Assembly (NCBI RefSeq): GCF_003261055.1
Contig: NZ_CP030073.1
Coordinates: 5,766,001 to 5,830,000 of the forward strand
Length of the DNA stretch: 64,000 nucleotides
Direction: 5' to 3'
DNA from: Streptomyces cadmiisoli
GTDB taxonomy: Bacteria; Actinomycetota; Actinomycetes; Streptomycetales; Streptomycetaceae
Every line of letters begins with the position of its first letter. The first letter of the stretch is position 1. Below the pieces are notes generated by a model. It saw only the letters and a list, made by a program, of their open reading frames with translations. It did not search any database and had not been told where the DNA came from. Shown one piece after another: positions 35,127-43,984 of the stretch. The position numbers were made by a program, and so were the translations under genes.

Positions 35127-36380
35127 CTAGAACCCGTGCGGCAGCCACGGCGCCACCGCGCTCCCGAACGCCACCGCCGCCTCCGACAGCGCCCCGCCGC
35201 GCAGTTCGCGCACCCGCCCCGCCGCCGCCAGTGAGGCCAGGCTCACCCCGCCCAGATAGGCCGCCCCCAACTCCCGCACCGACAGGGCCAGTTCGGGCGC
35301 GTCCTCGGTACGGGTGCACGAGGCGCCCTTCGCGTCCCCGGTCAGCCGCCAACGCCCGGCGTTCCAGGGGCAGAAGTCGTCCGTCACCTCGAACACCACG
35401 TCCACCGGCGCCTGGTAGGTACGTGCCTCCAGCGCGGCCCCCACGTCCACCAGCCGTACGAACAGCGAGTCGCGCAGCCGCGGCCGGCAGCGCCGCAGGT
35501 CCGACACCAGGTACTGCCAGTCGTCGTCGACCGGCCTGCCGCGCACGGACAGCGTCGTCGTCAGGTCGATCCCGAACAGGAACCGCCACAGCGCCGCCCG
35601 CGTCCGCGGATCGAGCCCGGCCAGCTCCGTCAGCACCACCGTGCCGTTGTGCCCGCTCACGTCCCAGCCCGGCTTGACGCGGAAGCGCGCGTACCCCGTG
35701 ACCTCGCCGTCCCGCTCGGCTACGACGCACTGCAGCGGCGACGCGCCGTCCCGCTCGCTCTCCGGGTCCAGCAGCCCGACCCGCTCCCAGCCCGGCTGCC
35801 GCGCGAGCATCCCGGGCCGCCCGGGCACGAGCCGCGCGTGGACCGCCTCGCACCCGTCGAGCACATCGGCGGGAGCGGCGTACCGCAGCCGTACGTCATC
35901 GGTGCCGGACGGCACCGACAGCCGCACCCGGCCGGTGTCGATCTCGGCGCTGAGCCCGAACGTCGCGGCGGCGTAGCCGAACCGGCCGTAGATCGCCGGC
36001 TCGGAGGCGGTGAGCGCCGCCAGCGGCTCGCCCCAGGAGCGGATGTCGTCCAACTGCCGCCGCATCATGGCCGTCAGCACTCCGCGCCGCCGGTGGGTGG
36101 CGGAGACACCGACCATCGTCACACCCGCCACGGGCAGCACGGCCCCGCCGGGCACGCTGAGCCGGAAGCTGAACGCCCCGGCCGTCCCCACGCAGCTGTC
36201 GCCGTCCCACGCGCCCAGCGACCGGTCGGCCTCGGTGAGCGCGTTCCACAGCTCCCGCTCCTCGGTCGATTCCGGCACCCCGCCGAAAGCGCGGATCAAG
36301 GTGTCGTACCAAGGGTCCCAGTCGTCCTGCCGCAGCACCCGCAACTCCGTCACCGGGCCTGTCGCCGAGTCGTTCGCCAT
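35127..36380 (-). CDS. Eis-like GNAT acetyltransferase
   Basis: A 417-residue cytosolic N-acetyltransferase. It has two tandem GNAT units and a C-terminal sterol-carrier-like domain, the Eis layout; the first acetyl-CoA loop is VGVSATHRRRGVLTAMM and the RFGY stretch follows. The C-terminus ends in Phe, fitting the Eis rule that the terminal carboxylate takes part in catalysis. Mycobacterial Eis acetylates aminoglycosides and host proteins, but the role in Streptomyces is open. ATG 36380 starts just after a possible -10 region. It is convergent with the glycosylase gene and divergent from the phosphatase gene. Confidence 0.82.
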   Translation of the reverse strand: MANDSATGPVTELRVLRQDDWDPWYDTLIRAFGGVPESTEERELWNALTEADRSLGAWDGDSCVGTAGAFSFRLSVPGGAVLPVAGVTMVGVSATHRRRGVLTAMMRRQLDDIRSWGEPLAALTASEPAIYGRFGYAAATFGLSAEIDTGRVRLSVPSGTDDVRLRYAAPADVLDGCEAVHARLVPGRPGMLARQPGWERVGLLDPESERDGASPLQCVVAERDGEVTGYARFRVKPGWDVSGHNGTVVLTELAGLDPRTRAALWRFLFGIDLTTTLSVRGRPVDDDWQYLVSDLRRCRPRLRDSLFVRLVDVGAALEARTYQAPVDVVFEVTDDFCPWNAGRWRLTGDAKGASCTRTEDAPELALSVRELGAAYLGGVSLASLAAAGRVRELRGGALSEAAVAFGSAVAPWLPHGF

Positions 36381-36528
36381 GCCCTCATGCCTACCAGGGC
36401 ATTGCGGGACGAGCGAGGGAATTTCTCCCTGACGGGGGCGCGGCGGCTTTCCGTGAAGTTCACTGTGGAGTCGAACCCCGGACGGGGGACAAGTGGGACC
36501 TCCCGTGCCGAGCGGCTGGTCCGATGGA

Positions 36529-36534
36529 TAGGGT
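36529..36534 (+). promoter_or_regulatory. -10 box just before the phosphatase gene
   Basis: TAGGGT lies nine bases before ATG 36544 with no ribosome site between, so the mRNA is leaderless or nearly so. Confidence 0.4.
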
Positions 36535-36543
36535 CCCGAACTA

Positions 36544-37722
36544 ATGGCAGCAGTACAGGAGCGGCGCGCGGCGGCCGACACGATCGCGGCCCGGTTGAGG
36601 ATGAGGTGGCACCGGGCCCGCGTCGGCGTGCGCAGAAGCGCCGTCGACTACTTCCGCGGCGACGGTTCGGACTGGATCGCGCTGGCCGGACTGCTGCTGA
36701 CCGTCCCGCTGATCACCGTCACCACGCTCGCCAACTCGGTGTGGTGCTCCCCGGCCGCGCTGGTCCTGCCGATCGTCGCCGGCGGTCTGCTGCTGCGCCC
36801 GGCGAGCCTGCTCGGGCTGTACGCGGCTGCGGCCACGGCGCTGATCGTGGAGTCGATACAGCTCGGCCCCTACACCGAGGGCCCCTCGCGGGTGACCCCG
36901 GGCGTGGTGCTGGTCGTGGCGGCGTGCGGATTCTTCGGACTGCTGATCGCCCAGTTCCGCAGCCGGGTCGGTGTGCCGTGGCGGCGCGGCGGCACCATGC
37001 TGTTCGACCTGCGCGAACGGATCCGCGTGCAGAGCGAGCTGCCGAACCTGCCCCAGGGCTGGCACCGGGAGATGGCGCTGCGGCCGGCCGGCGGCCAGTC
37101 GTTCTCCGGCGACTTCGTCGTCGCGGCCCGGACGAACGGCGGCCGCACCCTGGAGGCCGTGCTCACCGACGTCTCCGGCAAGGGCATGGACGCCGGTTCG
37201 CGCGCCCTGCTGCTGTCGGGGGCCTTCGGGGGTCTGCTCGGCTCCCTGCCGCCGCACGCCTTCCTGCCCGCGGCGAACGGCTATCTGCTCCGCCAGGACT
37301 GGGACGAGGGCTTCGCCACCTCCATCCACCTGGTGCTCGACCTGGACTCCGGCGACTACGAGCTGTACTCCGCGGGCCATCCGCCGGGGCTCCAGCTCAG
37401 CGCGGGCAGCGGCCGCTGGGAGGAGAAGGCCGCCGAGGGCCCGCTGCTCGGTGTGTACGAGGGCGCCCAGTTCGACCCGGTGAAGGGCTCGCTGCGCCCC
37501 GGTGACGTGCTGATGCTGTTCACGGACGGACTGGTGGAGACCTCGGACCGGGACATCGTCGAGGGCATCGACCGCCTCACCGGTGAGGCGGACCGCTATG
37601 TCGCCGGGGGTTTCCACGGCGCCGCCTGGCACCTCATCGAAGCGGTCGCCAAGGACGTCAACGACGACCGCGCCCTGCTGCTGATCTGCCGGGACGGCCC
37701 CACGGCGCTGGCCGCGCGCTGA
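36544..37722 (+). CDS. SpoIIE-type PP2C Ser/Thr phosphatase, membrane bound
   Basis: A 392-residue protein. The N-terminal 40 residues are basic, followed by about three or four membrane helices (residues about 44-140) and a SpoIIE/PP2C phosphatase domain from about 165. The metal-binding motifs are FSGDF, LTDVSGKGMDA, FTDGLVE and the end DDRALLLI. Such enzymes often dephosphorylate anti-anti-sigma factors, but no anti-sigma partner is adjacent. ATG 36544 follows a -10 box by nine bases. The next gene is 12 bp downstream in the same direction. Confidence 0.85.
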   Translation: MAAVQERRAAADTIAARLRMRWHRARVGVRRSAVDYFRGDGSDWIALAGLLLTVPLITVTTLANSVWCSPAALVLPIVAGGLLLRPASLLGLYAAAATALIVESIQLGPYTEGPSRVTPGVVLVVAACGFFGLLIAQFRSRVGVPWRRGGTMLFDLRERIRVQSELPNLPQGWHREMALRPAGGQSFSGDFVVAARTNGGRTLEAVLTDVSGKGMDAGSRALLLSGAFGGLLGSLPPHAFLPAANGYLLRQDWDEGFATSIHLVLDLDSGDYELYSAGHPPGLQLSAGSGRWEEKAAEGPLLGVYEGAQFDPVKGSLRPGDVLMLFTDGLVETSDRDIVEGIDRLTGEADRYVAGGFHGAAWHLIEAVAKDVNDDRALLLICRDGPTALAAR

Positions 37723-37734
37723 GACACTCCACGC

Positions 37735-38205
37735 GTGACCGACGACCAGCATCTGACGCTGCCCGAAGTAGAGGCCCTCGCCCGCACCGCGCACCAGGGC
37801 CAGACCGACAAGGCCGGCCGCCCCTACGCCGAACATCTGCGGGCCGTGGCCGACGGCGTCCGCGCGCGCGGCGGTGACGACGAGCAGATCGCGGCGGCCT
37901 GGCTGCACGACGCCGTCGAGGACGAGGCGCTGTCCGAGCGGTGGTTGCACGAGGCGGCCCTGAGCCGCCGCACCAAGGACATCGTGCTCGCGGTCACCAA
38001 GCGGGCCGGGGAGGCCCCGCAGGAGTACGCGGCCCGTATCCTCGCCACCCCCGGTGCCCTCCTGGTCAAGGAGGCGGACCTCGCCCACAACGCGGACCCG
38101 GCCCGCCTCGCCGTCCTCGACGAGGCCACCCGCACCCGGCTGGCCGGGAAGTACGCCCGGATGCGCGCCCTCCTCGGCCTGCCGGGCGCCCGGAACGCCG
38201 GCTAG
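37735..38205 (+). CDS. HD domain protein, RelA/SpoT-hydrolase-like
   Basis: A 156-residue soluble protein with a lone HD phosphohydrolase domain like the (p)ppGpp hydrolase part of RelA/SpoT: H and H in RTAHQGQ and YAEHLRAV, the HD pair in AAWLHDAVED and a late Asp/His in EADLAHNADP. It lacks synthetase and regulatory domains, so it would be a small alarmone hydrolase or another nucleotide hydrolase. GTG 37735 lies 12 bases after the phosphatase stop. Its stop codon TAG overlaps that of the convergent acyltransferase in the four bases CTAG (38202-38205). Confidence 0.78.
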   Translation: MTDDQHLTLPEVEALARTAHQGQTDKAGRPYAEHLRAVADGVRARGGDDEQIAAAWLHDAVEDEALSERWLHEAALSRRTKDIVLAVTKRAGEAPQEYAARILATPGALLVKEADLAHNADPARLAVLDEATRTRLAGKYARMRALLGLPGARNAG

Positions 38206-39314
38206 GCGCCCGCCCGCTCCCGCGCCCGCTCGCTCTCCCGTTCCCGATCGCGCGCCACTTCGGCCGCGTCCCGCTTGAAGGCCCACGCCATCCTCGGCTC
38301 CATCGCGAACCGGAAGACCCGCCGGACGGGCCCGGTGCACAGCAGCGTGACGGCCGCCGCGGCAAGGACGCTCACCAGGAGTGCGCCGTACGGCTCGCGC
38401 AGCCAGGCGGCCTCGAACCAGCCGCCGTAGTCGCCGGCCTTGACCAGGAAGCCGTGCAGCAGATAGCCGTACAGCGTGCCCGCGCCCAGTGCCGTGAAGC
38501 ACTGCTGACGGCCCGGCACCCAGGCGAAGAAGCACGCGGTCAGCAGCAGCGAGCAGCCGAACAGCGCGAGCAGCATGACCGGCCCGCTCCACCAGGGACC
38601 GCCCAGTTCCTGCGCGGAGTCCCGGTGGTAGAACCACCCGGTGTTCATCCGCGGCACCGCCCACCAGCCGACGAGTCCCGCCGTCGCGAACACCGGCACG
38701 GCCAGGATCCGCACCGAACGCCGGCGGACCGTCCGGAAGTGCTCCGGCTTCATGCACAGGCCCAGCACGAAGAACGGCAGGAACTGGAGCACCCGCTGGA
38801 GGTCGAGGTCGTCGCCGATGCCCGGGGTGAGGGAGGCCAGCACGGCGACACCGAGGGCGACCGGCAGTGGCCGGCGCACCAGTTTCCAGATCGGGGTGGT
38901 GAGCCGCCAGACGAACAGCGCGACCAGGAACCAGGTCAGATACCAGGGGTCCAGCAGGCTGATCTCCTGGCCCGGATCGTCCCCGGCGAACCGCTCGAAG
39001 AGGGAATAGGCGGTCTCGAAGAGGACGTACGGCACGGCGACACCGGTGACCAGCCGTGTGAGCCGGTCCGGGCGCATGTCGAAACTGCGCGAGAAGTAAC
39101 CGGAGACGATGATGAACGCCGGCATGTGGAAGGCGTACACGACCATGTACGCGGCCTCCAGCGTCCGGCTGTCGTCCATCAGCGGTTCCCAGGCATGGGC
39201 CACGGCCACCAGGACGATCGCCAGATATTTGGCGTTGTCGAAGAAGGCGTCGCGCTGCTCGGTCTCCCGGCCCCGCGTCGTCCGCGGGCTCGGCACTCCC
39301 GGGGGGTGGGACAT
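38202..39314 (-). CDS. Membrane acyltransferase family protein
   Basis: A 370-residue integral membrane protein with about ten helices, of the acyltransferase-3/fucose 4-O-acetylase type. The family opening DAFFDNAKYLAIVLVAVAHAW and YAFHMPAFIIVSGYF with its conserved His are present, as is LLHGFLVKAG late. It probably O-acetylates a surface sugar or polymer. The tail is strongly charged (RDRERESERARERAG). ATG 39314 is seven bases downstream of TAGGGT on the minus strand, suggesting a leaderless mRNA; an in-frame ATG at 39365 is less likely. The stop overlaps the HD gene stop. Confidence 0.8.
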   Translation of the reverse strand: MSHPPGVPSPRTTRGRETEQRDAFFDNAKYLAIVLVAVAHAWEPLMDDSRTLEAAYMVVYAFHMPAFIIVSGYFSRSFDMRPDRLTRLVTGVAVPYVLFETAYSLFERFAGDDPGQEISLLDPWYLTWFLVALFVWRLTTPIWKLVRRPLPVALGVAVLASLTPGIGDDLDLQRVLQFLPFFVLGLCMKPEHFRTVRRRSVRILAVPVFATAGLVGWWAVPRMNTGWFYHRDSAQELGGPWWSGPVMLLALFGCSLLLTACFFAWVPGRQQCFTALGAGTLYGYLLHGFLVKAGDYGGWFEAAWLREPYGALLVSVLAAAAVTLLCTGPVRRVFRFAMEPRMAWAFKRDAAEVARDRERESERARERAGA

Positions 39315-39701
39315 CTGAGGCACCCTAAAGTCGTCCGCGAGCCCGCTCGGAACTCGCCGTGTCATTCCTGGTTCAGGGCGCGGCTACCCCCGCTTTGCGC
39401 GAAGTAGCGACACCGCCGAGTGACGGTCGACACATCCCCATGAGGGCGCCCGGGCATGGATACCGGGCAATTCGCGATATCTACGACCGCGTTGGCTTCA
39501 TGGGGAAATTACCGCGATGAATTCCCCGGCGGGGTACGGCGGGTGGGCGCGCCCGGCGCCGGGGCCGTGGCCGGTCCGCGCCCGGCGTTACGTCACGTGC
39601 CGCATACGGGGGGCGTGTTGGTGGCACGATGGTTCTGGCGGGGGTGCGCGGGCTCGCATCCCCCGGCCGGGAGAGCGGACCGACCGAGGGTGTGATCAGT
39701 T
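39315..39701. other. 387-bp divergent intergenic region
   Basis: No gene is supported. It includes the promoter (-10 TAGGGT on the minus strand at 39322-39327) of the acyltransferase and must hold the promoter of the small membrane protein. I see no clear operator. Confidence 0.5.
39322..39327 (-). promoter_or_regulatory. Leaderless -10 box of the acyltransferase gene
   Basis: TAGGGT on the minus strand ends seven bases before ATG 39314. No ribosome site lies between them. Confidence 0.45.
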
Positions 39702-39896
39702 GTGGCCATTTCACTGTCAGTGGTGCTGCTGTTGGCGATCATCCTGGTGGTGATGATGCGAGGGGGCTCGATCAAGGCGGGTCCCGCCATCGTGGCGATC
39801 CTCTTCGGTTTCTTCCTCGCCTCGACCGGCATGGCCCCGTCGATCAACCGCTTCCTCGACTCGATAGCGGAGACGATCAACTCGATCAACTTCTGA
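39702..39896 (+). CDS. Small two-helix membrane protein
   Basis: A 64-residue protein. One hydrophobic helix spans about residues 2-18 (ISLSVVLLLAIILVVMM), then RGGSIKAGP, a second helix at about 28-43 (IVAILFGFFLAST), and an amphipathic tail. It has no Cys and no known motif. GTG 39702 is preceded by a GAGGGTG about 10 bases upstream. It is isolated between the acyltransferase and the tRNA genes. I cannot assign a function; similar small proteins are common in Streptomyces. Confidence 0.7.
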   Translation: MAISLSVVLLLAIILVVMMRGGSIKAGPAIVAILFGFFLASTGMAPSINRFLDSIAETINSINF

Positions 39897-40124
39897 CGCC
39901 GTGCGGGGAACGGCGCGGGGGTGCTGCCCGGAACCGCCGGTGCGGTGAACCGGCGCCGCGCGATGCCCCCGGCCACCCGTGCGGCGAGCCGGCGCGCCGG
40001 ACCCCGAGGACGGCCCGGCCCGGCTCGGCGGCCCGGCACGGCCGCGACACCGGCGGCGGTGGCACGCGGGCGCGGGCACGTGCGGGCACGACCATTTCGC
40101 CCGACCCCGGAGACGCCCGGGGAC

Positions 40125-40173
40125 GACTGAGGCCCAGGCAGTGGGGAAAACCCCTCTGACCTGGGCCTGAGTC
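40125..40173 (-). terminator. Long hairpin downstream of tRNA-Gly
   Basis: Arms 40125-40138 and 40160-40173 pair with one mismatch, and the inner GGGG-AAAA-CCCC adds a second stem. It ends the minus-strand tRNA-Gly transcript and also faces the small membrane protein gene. Confidence 0.65.
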
Positions 40174-40177
40174 CTGC

Positions 40178-40251
40178 TGGAGCGGGCGACGGGAATCGAA
40201 CCCGCGTAGCCAGTTTGGAAGACTGGGGCTCTACCATTGAGCTACGCCCGC
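40178..40251 (-). tRNA. tRNA-Gly (anticodon TCC)
   Basis: The minus strand folds as a full cloverleaf: seven-base acceptor stem GCGGGCG/CGCCCGC, D arm, anticodon stem CCAGT/ACTGG with loop CTTCCAA giving TCC, and TTCGATTC T loop. The 3' CCA is encoded (74 nt with CCA). Reads GGA and probably other Gly codons. Confidence 0.97.
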
Positions 40252-40395
40252 ATACGGCGCGCCGCAGGTCAGGTGACCGCGGCACAGGAGGCATCCTAGC
40301 GGGTCGGCCCCCCTGGCCGCACACCCCCTTCCGCCGACCGTGGACACCGGGTGCGGCGGTCGGTAAATGCGGCAGTCCCGCTGCGTGCGGGCATG

Positions 40396-40401
40396 TACCC
40401 T
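40396..40401 (+). promoter_or_regulatory. -10 box of tRNA-Pro
   Basis: TACCCT matches TANNNT and lies 15 bases before the mature 5' end of tRNA-Pro, a normal spacing for a short leader. The -35 is unclear. Confidence 0.4.
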
Positions 40402-40416
40402 ACGTGTCGCACCAGA

Positions 40417-40493
40417 CGGGGTGTGGCGCAGCTTGGTAGCGCGTCCGCTTTGGGAGCGGAAGGCCGTGGGTTCAAATCCCGCCACCCCGACCA
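40417..40493 (+). tRNA. tRNA-Pro (anticodon TGG)
   Basis: A full cloverleaf: acceptor CGGGGTG/CACCCCG, anticodon stem TCCGC/GCGGA with loop TTTGGGA giving TGG, T loop TTCAAAT, discriminator A and encoded CCA (77 nt). It is divergent from tRNA-Gly and lies 170 bp before tig. Confidence 0.97.
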
Positions 40494-40663
40494 GTCACCC
40501 GGTCACCCCACGTGATCGCCTTTTGGGGCGTGTACCTGCTGCCGTTACTATGCAAGCTGCACGCCCGTGTGTCTCATTCACTGAAGTCCTCCGGGCGGCC
40601 ACATCCGTCGGGCCCGTCGGGTCCCGGCAGAACCCGAGAAGTCAGCCACAAGGAGACCGAACC

Positions 40664-42052
40664 GTGAAGAGCGCCGTGGAGAACCTGAACCCGACCCGGG
40701 TTCGGCTCACTGTCGAGGTGCCCTTCGAGGAGCTCAAGGACAGCCTCGACGCGGCGTACAAGAAGATCAACCAGCAGGTCACGGTGAAGGGCTTCCGCAA
40801 GGGCAAGATCCCCGCCCGGGTCATCGACCAGCGGTTCGGCCGTGGCGCCGTGCTGGAGGAGGCCGTCAACGACGCGCTTCCGAAGTTCTACACGGAGGCG
40901 GTCAACGAGGCCGAGCTCAGTGTGCTGGGCCAGCCCGAGGTCGACATCACCGAGCTGAAGGACGGCGAGACGCTGAACTTCACCGCCGAGGTCGACATCC
41001 GCCCGGTCATCGAGATCCCGGACTACTCCGGCATCGAGGTCGAGGTCGACGCCGTCGAGGTGACCGACGAGGACATCGACAAGTCCGTCGAGCAGCTGCG
41101 CGAGCGCTTCGCCTCGACCACGCCGGTCGAGCGCGCCGCCGAGGACGGCGACGTCGTGACGGTCGACCTGGAGGCCAAGGTCGACGGCGAGGTCCTGGAG
41201 GACGGCGTCGCCGAGGGCGTCTCCTACACCATCGGCTCCGGCGAGCTGCTGGAAGGCATCGACGACGCCGTGAAGGGCCTGGAGGCCGGTGGCGAGGCCA
41301 CCTTCACCTCCGAGCTCAAGGGCGGCTCCGCGGCCGGCCGTGAGGCCGAGGTCACCGTCAAGGTCGGCCAGGTCGCCGCGCGCGAACTGCCCGAGCTGGA
41401 CGACGAGTTCGCGCAGCTCGCGTCCGAGTTCGACACCCTCGAGGAGCTCCGTGCCGACAGCCGCAAGCGGCTGGAGAACATGAAGCAGTTCGACCAGGCC
41501 ACGCAGGCCCAGGAGCGCGTGCTGGAGAAGCTGCTCGAGCTGGTCGAGGTCCCGGTCCCCGAGAAGCTGCTCGAGGACGAGATCAACACCCGCAAGCACA
41601 ACCTCGAGCACCACCAGCTCGGCCAGATGGGCCTGACCCTCGACAAGTACCTGGAGCTCCAGGGCAAGACCGCCGAGGAGTTCGAGACCGAGACCCACGA
41701 GGCCGCGGTCAAGGGCATCAAGACCCAGTTCGTCCTCGACGAGCTGGTCAAGCAGGAGAAGCTCAACGTCAACCAGGAGGAGCTCACCGAGCACCTCATG
41801 CGGCGTGCGGCCTCCTCCGGCATGTCCCCCGACCAGTTCGCCCAGGCCGTCGTCGAGCAGGGCCAGGTCCCGCTGCTGGTCGGCGAGGTCGCCCGCGGCA
41901 AGGCGCTGGCCGTCGTCGTCGAGTCCGCCACGGTGAAGGACACCAACGGCGAGATCGTCGACCTGGACGACGAGGACGAGACCGAGACGGCCGCCGAGGT
42001 CGCCGCCGAGGTCACGGAGGGTGACGCCGCCGCGGAGAAGTCCGAGGACTGA
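40664..42052 (+). CDS. tig: Trigger factor
   Basis: A 462-residue ribosome-bound folding chaperone. The N-terminal ribosome-binding domain has the [12 protein letters not shown] loop, the middle holds an FKBP-type peptidyl-prolyl isomerase domain (about 160-245) and the rest is the C-terminal chaperone arms, ending in a long acidic tail ([10 protein letters not shown]...). GTG 40664 follows AAGGAGA; frames further upstream cover the tRNA-Pro gene and are rejected. tig-clpP1-clpP2-clpX is the common order for nascent-chain folding and protein quality control. Its terminator follows at 42079-42113. Confidence 0.96.
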   Translation: MKSAVENLNPTRVRLTVEVPFEELKDSLDAAYKKINQQVTVKGFRKGKIPARVIDQRFGRGAVLEEAVNDALPKFYTEAVNEAELSVLGQPEVDITELKDGETLNFTAEVDIRPVIEIPDYSGIEVEVDAVEVTDEDIDKSVEQLRERFASTTPVERAAEDGDVVTVDLEAKVDGEVLEDGVAEGVSYTIGSGELLEGIDDAVKGLEAGGEATFTSELKGGSAAGREAEVTVKVGQVAARELPELDDEFAQLASEFDTLEELRADSRKRLENMKQFDQATQAQERVLEKLLELVEVPVPEKLLEDEINTRKHNLEHHQLGQMGLTLDKYLELQGKTAEEFETETHEAAVKGIKTQFVLDELVKQEKLNVNQEELTEHLMRRAASSGMSPDQFAQAVVEQGQVPLLVGEVARGKALAVVVESATVKDTNGEIVDLDDEDETETAAEVAAEVTEGDAAAEKSED

Positions 42053-42078
42053 CGCCACCGGCGGTACAGGACGTAGTG

Positions 42079-42115
42079 CAGGCCCCGGGGACGGATCGCG
42101 TCCCCGGGGCCTGTT
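42079..42115 (+). terminator. Terminator after tig
   Basis: A perfect 15-bp stem (42079-42093 with 42099-42113) and a GATCG loop, followed by TT. It ends the tig message. Confidence 0.7.
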
Positions 42116-42245
42116 CGTCTGGCGGCGGGCGCCCGCCGCCAGGGGGCGTGGGCAGCCGTGTGACGAGCCGTGCCGCGCCGCCGCGGAGCCCGCGGCCGGC
42201 GACCCGCGCACGGCCCCTCACGAGGCCGTGGCGGCCTCCTGTGGC

Positions 42246-42273
42246 GTTCGCCGGCGCTACGCCCCCGGCGAAC
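42246..42273. promoter_or_regulatory. ClgR-type operator candidate upstream of clpP1
   Basis: GTTCGCCGG-N10-CCGGCGAAC is a nine-base perfect inverted repeat. Read on the minus strand, its right part fits the ClgR pattern GTTCGC-N5-GCG (at 42260-42273). ClgR is the activator of clpP1P2 in Streptomyces and lies near the right distance from the promoter candidate. Confidence 0.55.
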
Positions 42274-42426
42274 ACGTCCCTCCGCGGGATTCCCCGAAGG
42301 GAGCCGCGCGTTAGGGTCCATGAGTACGAGGGCAGGGGAGTCCCCGAAGCCGACCCGGCCAGGGTCCCGGCCCCGGCAGAACACGTGAGACGGCCCGGCG
42401 CCGTCGTAAGACGAGCAGGTGGATAC

Positions 42427-43050
42427 GTGACGAATCTGATGCCCTCCGCCGCCGGCGAGCCTTCCATCGGTGGTGGCCTCGGCGACCAGGTCTACAACCG
42501 GCTGCTCAACGAGCGGATCATCTTCCTCGGCCAGCCGGTCGACGACGACATCGCGAACAAGATCACCGCACAGCTGCTGCTCCTTGCCGCCGACCCGGAC
42601 AAGGACATCTACCTGTACATCAACAGCCCCGGCGGTTCGATCACGGCGGGCATGGCGATCTACGACACCATGCAGTTCATCAAGAACGACGTGGTGACCA
42701 TCGCCATGGGTCTCGCGGCCTCGATGGGCCAGTTCCTGCTCAGCGCCGGCACCCCCGGCAAGCGCTTCGCCCTGCCGAACGCGGAGATCCTGATCCACCA
42801 GCCGTCCGCCGGCCTGGCCGGTTCGGCCTCGGACATCAAGATCCACGCCGAGCGGCTGCTGCACACCAAGAAGCGCATGGCCGAGCTGACCTCCCTGCAC
42901 ACCGGCCAGTCGGTCGAGCAGATCACCCGCGACTCGGACCGCGACCGCTGGTTCGACGCCCAGGAGGCCAAGGACTACGGCCTCATCGACGACGTGATCC
43001 CCACGGCCGCCGGCATGCCGGGCGGTGGCGGTACCGGAGCAGGCTCCTGA
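42427..43050 (+). CDS. clpP: ATP-dependent Clp protease proteolytic subunit 1
   Basis: A 207-residue subunit (ClpP1). The Ser-His-Asp triad is seen as [15 protein letters not shown] and DRDRW. The N-terminal [18 protein letters not shown] and length match streptomycete ClpP1; ATG 42439 is an alternative start. It assembles with ClpP2 into a 14-mer fed by ClpX or ClpC. GTG 42427 lies downstream of the ClgR-type site. It probably forms one transcript with clpP2, 75 bp downstream. Confidence 0.95.
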   Translation: MTNLMPSAAGEPSIGGGLGDQVYNRLLNERIIFLGQPVDDDIANKITAQLLLLAADPDKDIYLYINSPGGSITAGMAIYDTMQFIKNDVVTIAMGLAASMGQFLLSAGTPGKRFALPNAEILIHQPSAGLAGSASDIKIHAERLLHTKKRMAELTSLHTGQSVEQITRDSDRDRWFDAQEAKDYGLIDDVIPTAAGMPGGGGTGAGS

Positions 43051-43125
43051 CAGCCCGCACGGGTCCCCGAGGTCCCGCGCGCCCCTGAGCCCCCAGCCAC
43101 CGCCACACCCTTTTCAGGAGACACC

Positions 43126-43806
43126 GTGAACGACTTCCCCGGCAGCGGCCTCTACGACCGCGCGAGTGCCGAGTACACCGGCCCCGTCGCCGAGTCCCGC
43201 TACGTCATCCCGCGCTTCGTCGAGCGCACCTCCCAGGGCATCCGCGAGTACGACCCGTACGCGAAGCTCTTCGAGGAGCGCGTGATCTTCCTGGGCGTCC
43301 AGATCGACGACGCCTCCGCCAACGACGTCATGGCCCAGCTGCTGTGCCTGGAGTCGATGGACCCCGACCGGGACATCTCGGTCTACATCAACAGCCCCGG
43401 CGGCTCCTTCACGGCGCTGACGGCGATCTACGACACGATGCAGTTCGTGAAGCCGGACATCCAGACGGTGTGCATGGGCCAGGCGGCCTCCGCCGCCGCC
43501 GTCCTGCTGGCCGCCGGCACCCCGGGCAAGCGCATGGCGCTGCCCAACGCGCGTGTGCTGATCCACCAGCCGTACAGCGAGACGGGTCGCGGACAGGTGT
43601 CCGACCTGGAGATCGCCGCCAACGAGATCCTGCGGATGCGCTCGCAGCTGGAGGAGATGCTGTCCAAGCACTCCACCCAGTCGATCGAGAAGATCCGCGA
43701 GGACATCGAGCGTGACAAGATCCTCACCGCCGAGGACGCGCTGGAGTACGGCCTGATCGACCAGATCATCTCCACCCGCAAGATGAACAACAGCTCTGTC
43801 CGCTGA
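43126..43806 (+). CDS. clpP: ATP-dependent Clp protease proteolytic subunit 2
   Basis: A 226-residue second ClpP (ClpP2). The triad is in [17 protein letters not shown] and an Asp in DIERDKI. It has an N-terminal extension of about 30 residues ([17 protein letters not shown]) typical for ClpP2. GTG 43126 follows TTCAGGAG. Together with ClpP1 it makes the heteromeric core. The 178-bp gap to clpX contains a three-armed repeat, so clpX expression may be separate. Confidence 0.95.
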   Translation: MNDFPGSGLYDRASAEYTGPVAESRYVIPRFVERTSQGIREYDPYAKLFEERVIFLGVQIDDASANDVMAQLLCLESMDPDRDISVYINSPGGSFTALTAIYDTMQFVKPDIQTVCMGQAASAAAVLLAAGTPGKRMALPNARVLIHQPYSETGRGQVSDLEIAANEILRMRSQLEEMLSKHSTQSIEKIREDIERDKILTAEDALEYGLIDQIISTRKMNNSSVR

Positions 43807-43829
43807 CGCGGATCCTGTATCGTCTGCCG

Positions 43830-43881
43830 CCCCTTGGCACGGTATGACACCGTGCACGTCAAAGTGAACCGTGCCAAGGGG
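43830..43881 (+). promoter_or_regulatory. Three-armed inverted repeat between clpP2 and clpX
   Basis: Arm A (43830-43843) is a perfect 14-nt complement of arm C (43868-43881); its last seven bases also pair with arm B (43849-43855). A-B gives a small hairpin with loop ATGAC, A-C a long one, so the two are mutually exclusive. It sits 104 nt before the clpX start. It could be an attenuator, an operator or a terminator of the clpP message. Confidence 0.6.
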
Positions 43882-43984
43882 GGCCCGAACGGGGGGCCAG
43901 GCAAGGTACCGTCGGACATAAGGCAGCACCAGGAGACGCTGGACCAGGTGTCCAGTCGTCTCCCAGGCGAAGGGGAAGCACACC

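Larger units (their letters stand above)
42053..42426. other. 374-bp control region between tig and clpP1
   Basis: No gene is supported. In order it holds the tig terminator, a perfect 24-bp loop-less palindrome (42119-42142), the ClgR-type repeat (42246-42273) and a -10 candidate TAGGGT at 42312-42317 about 110 bp before the clpP1 start. Confidence 0.6.

Noticed and set aside
40178..40493. tRNA-Gly/tRNA-Pro as an integration site
   Set aside because: Both tRNAs are intact, and I see no integrase and no second copy of a tRNA 3' end nearby.
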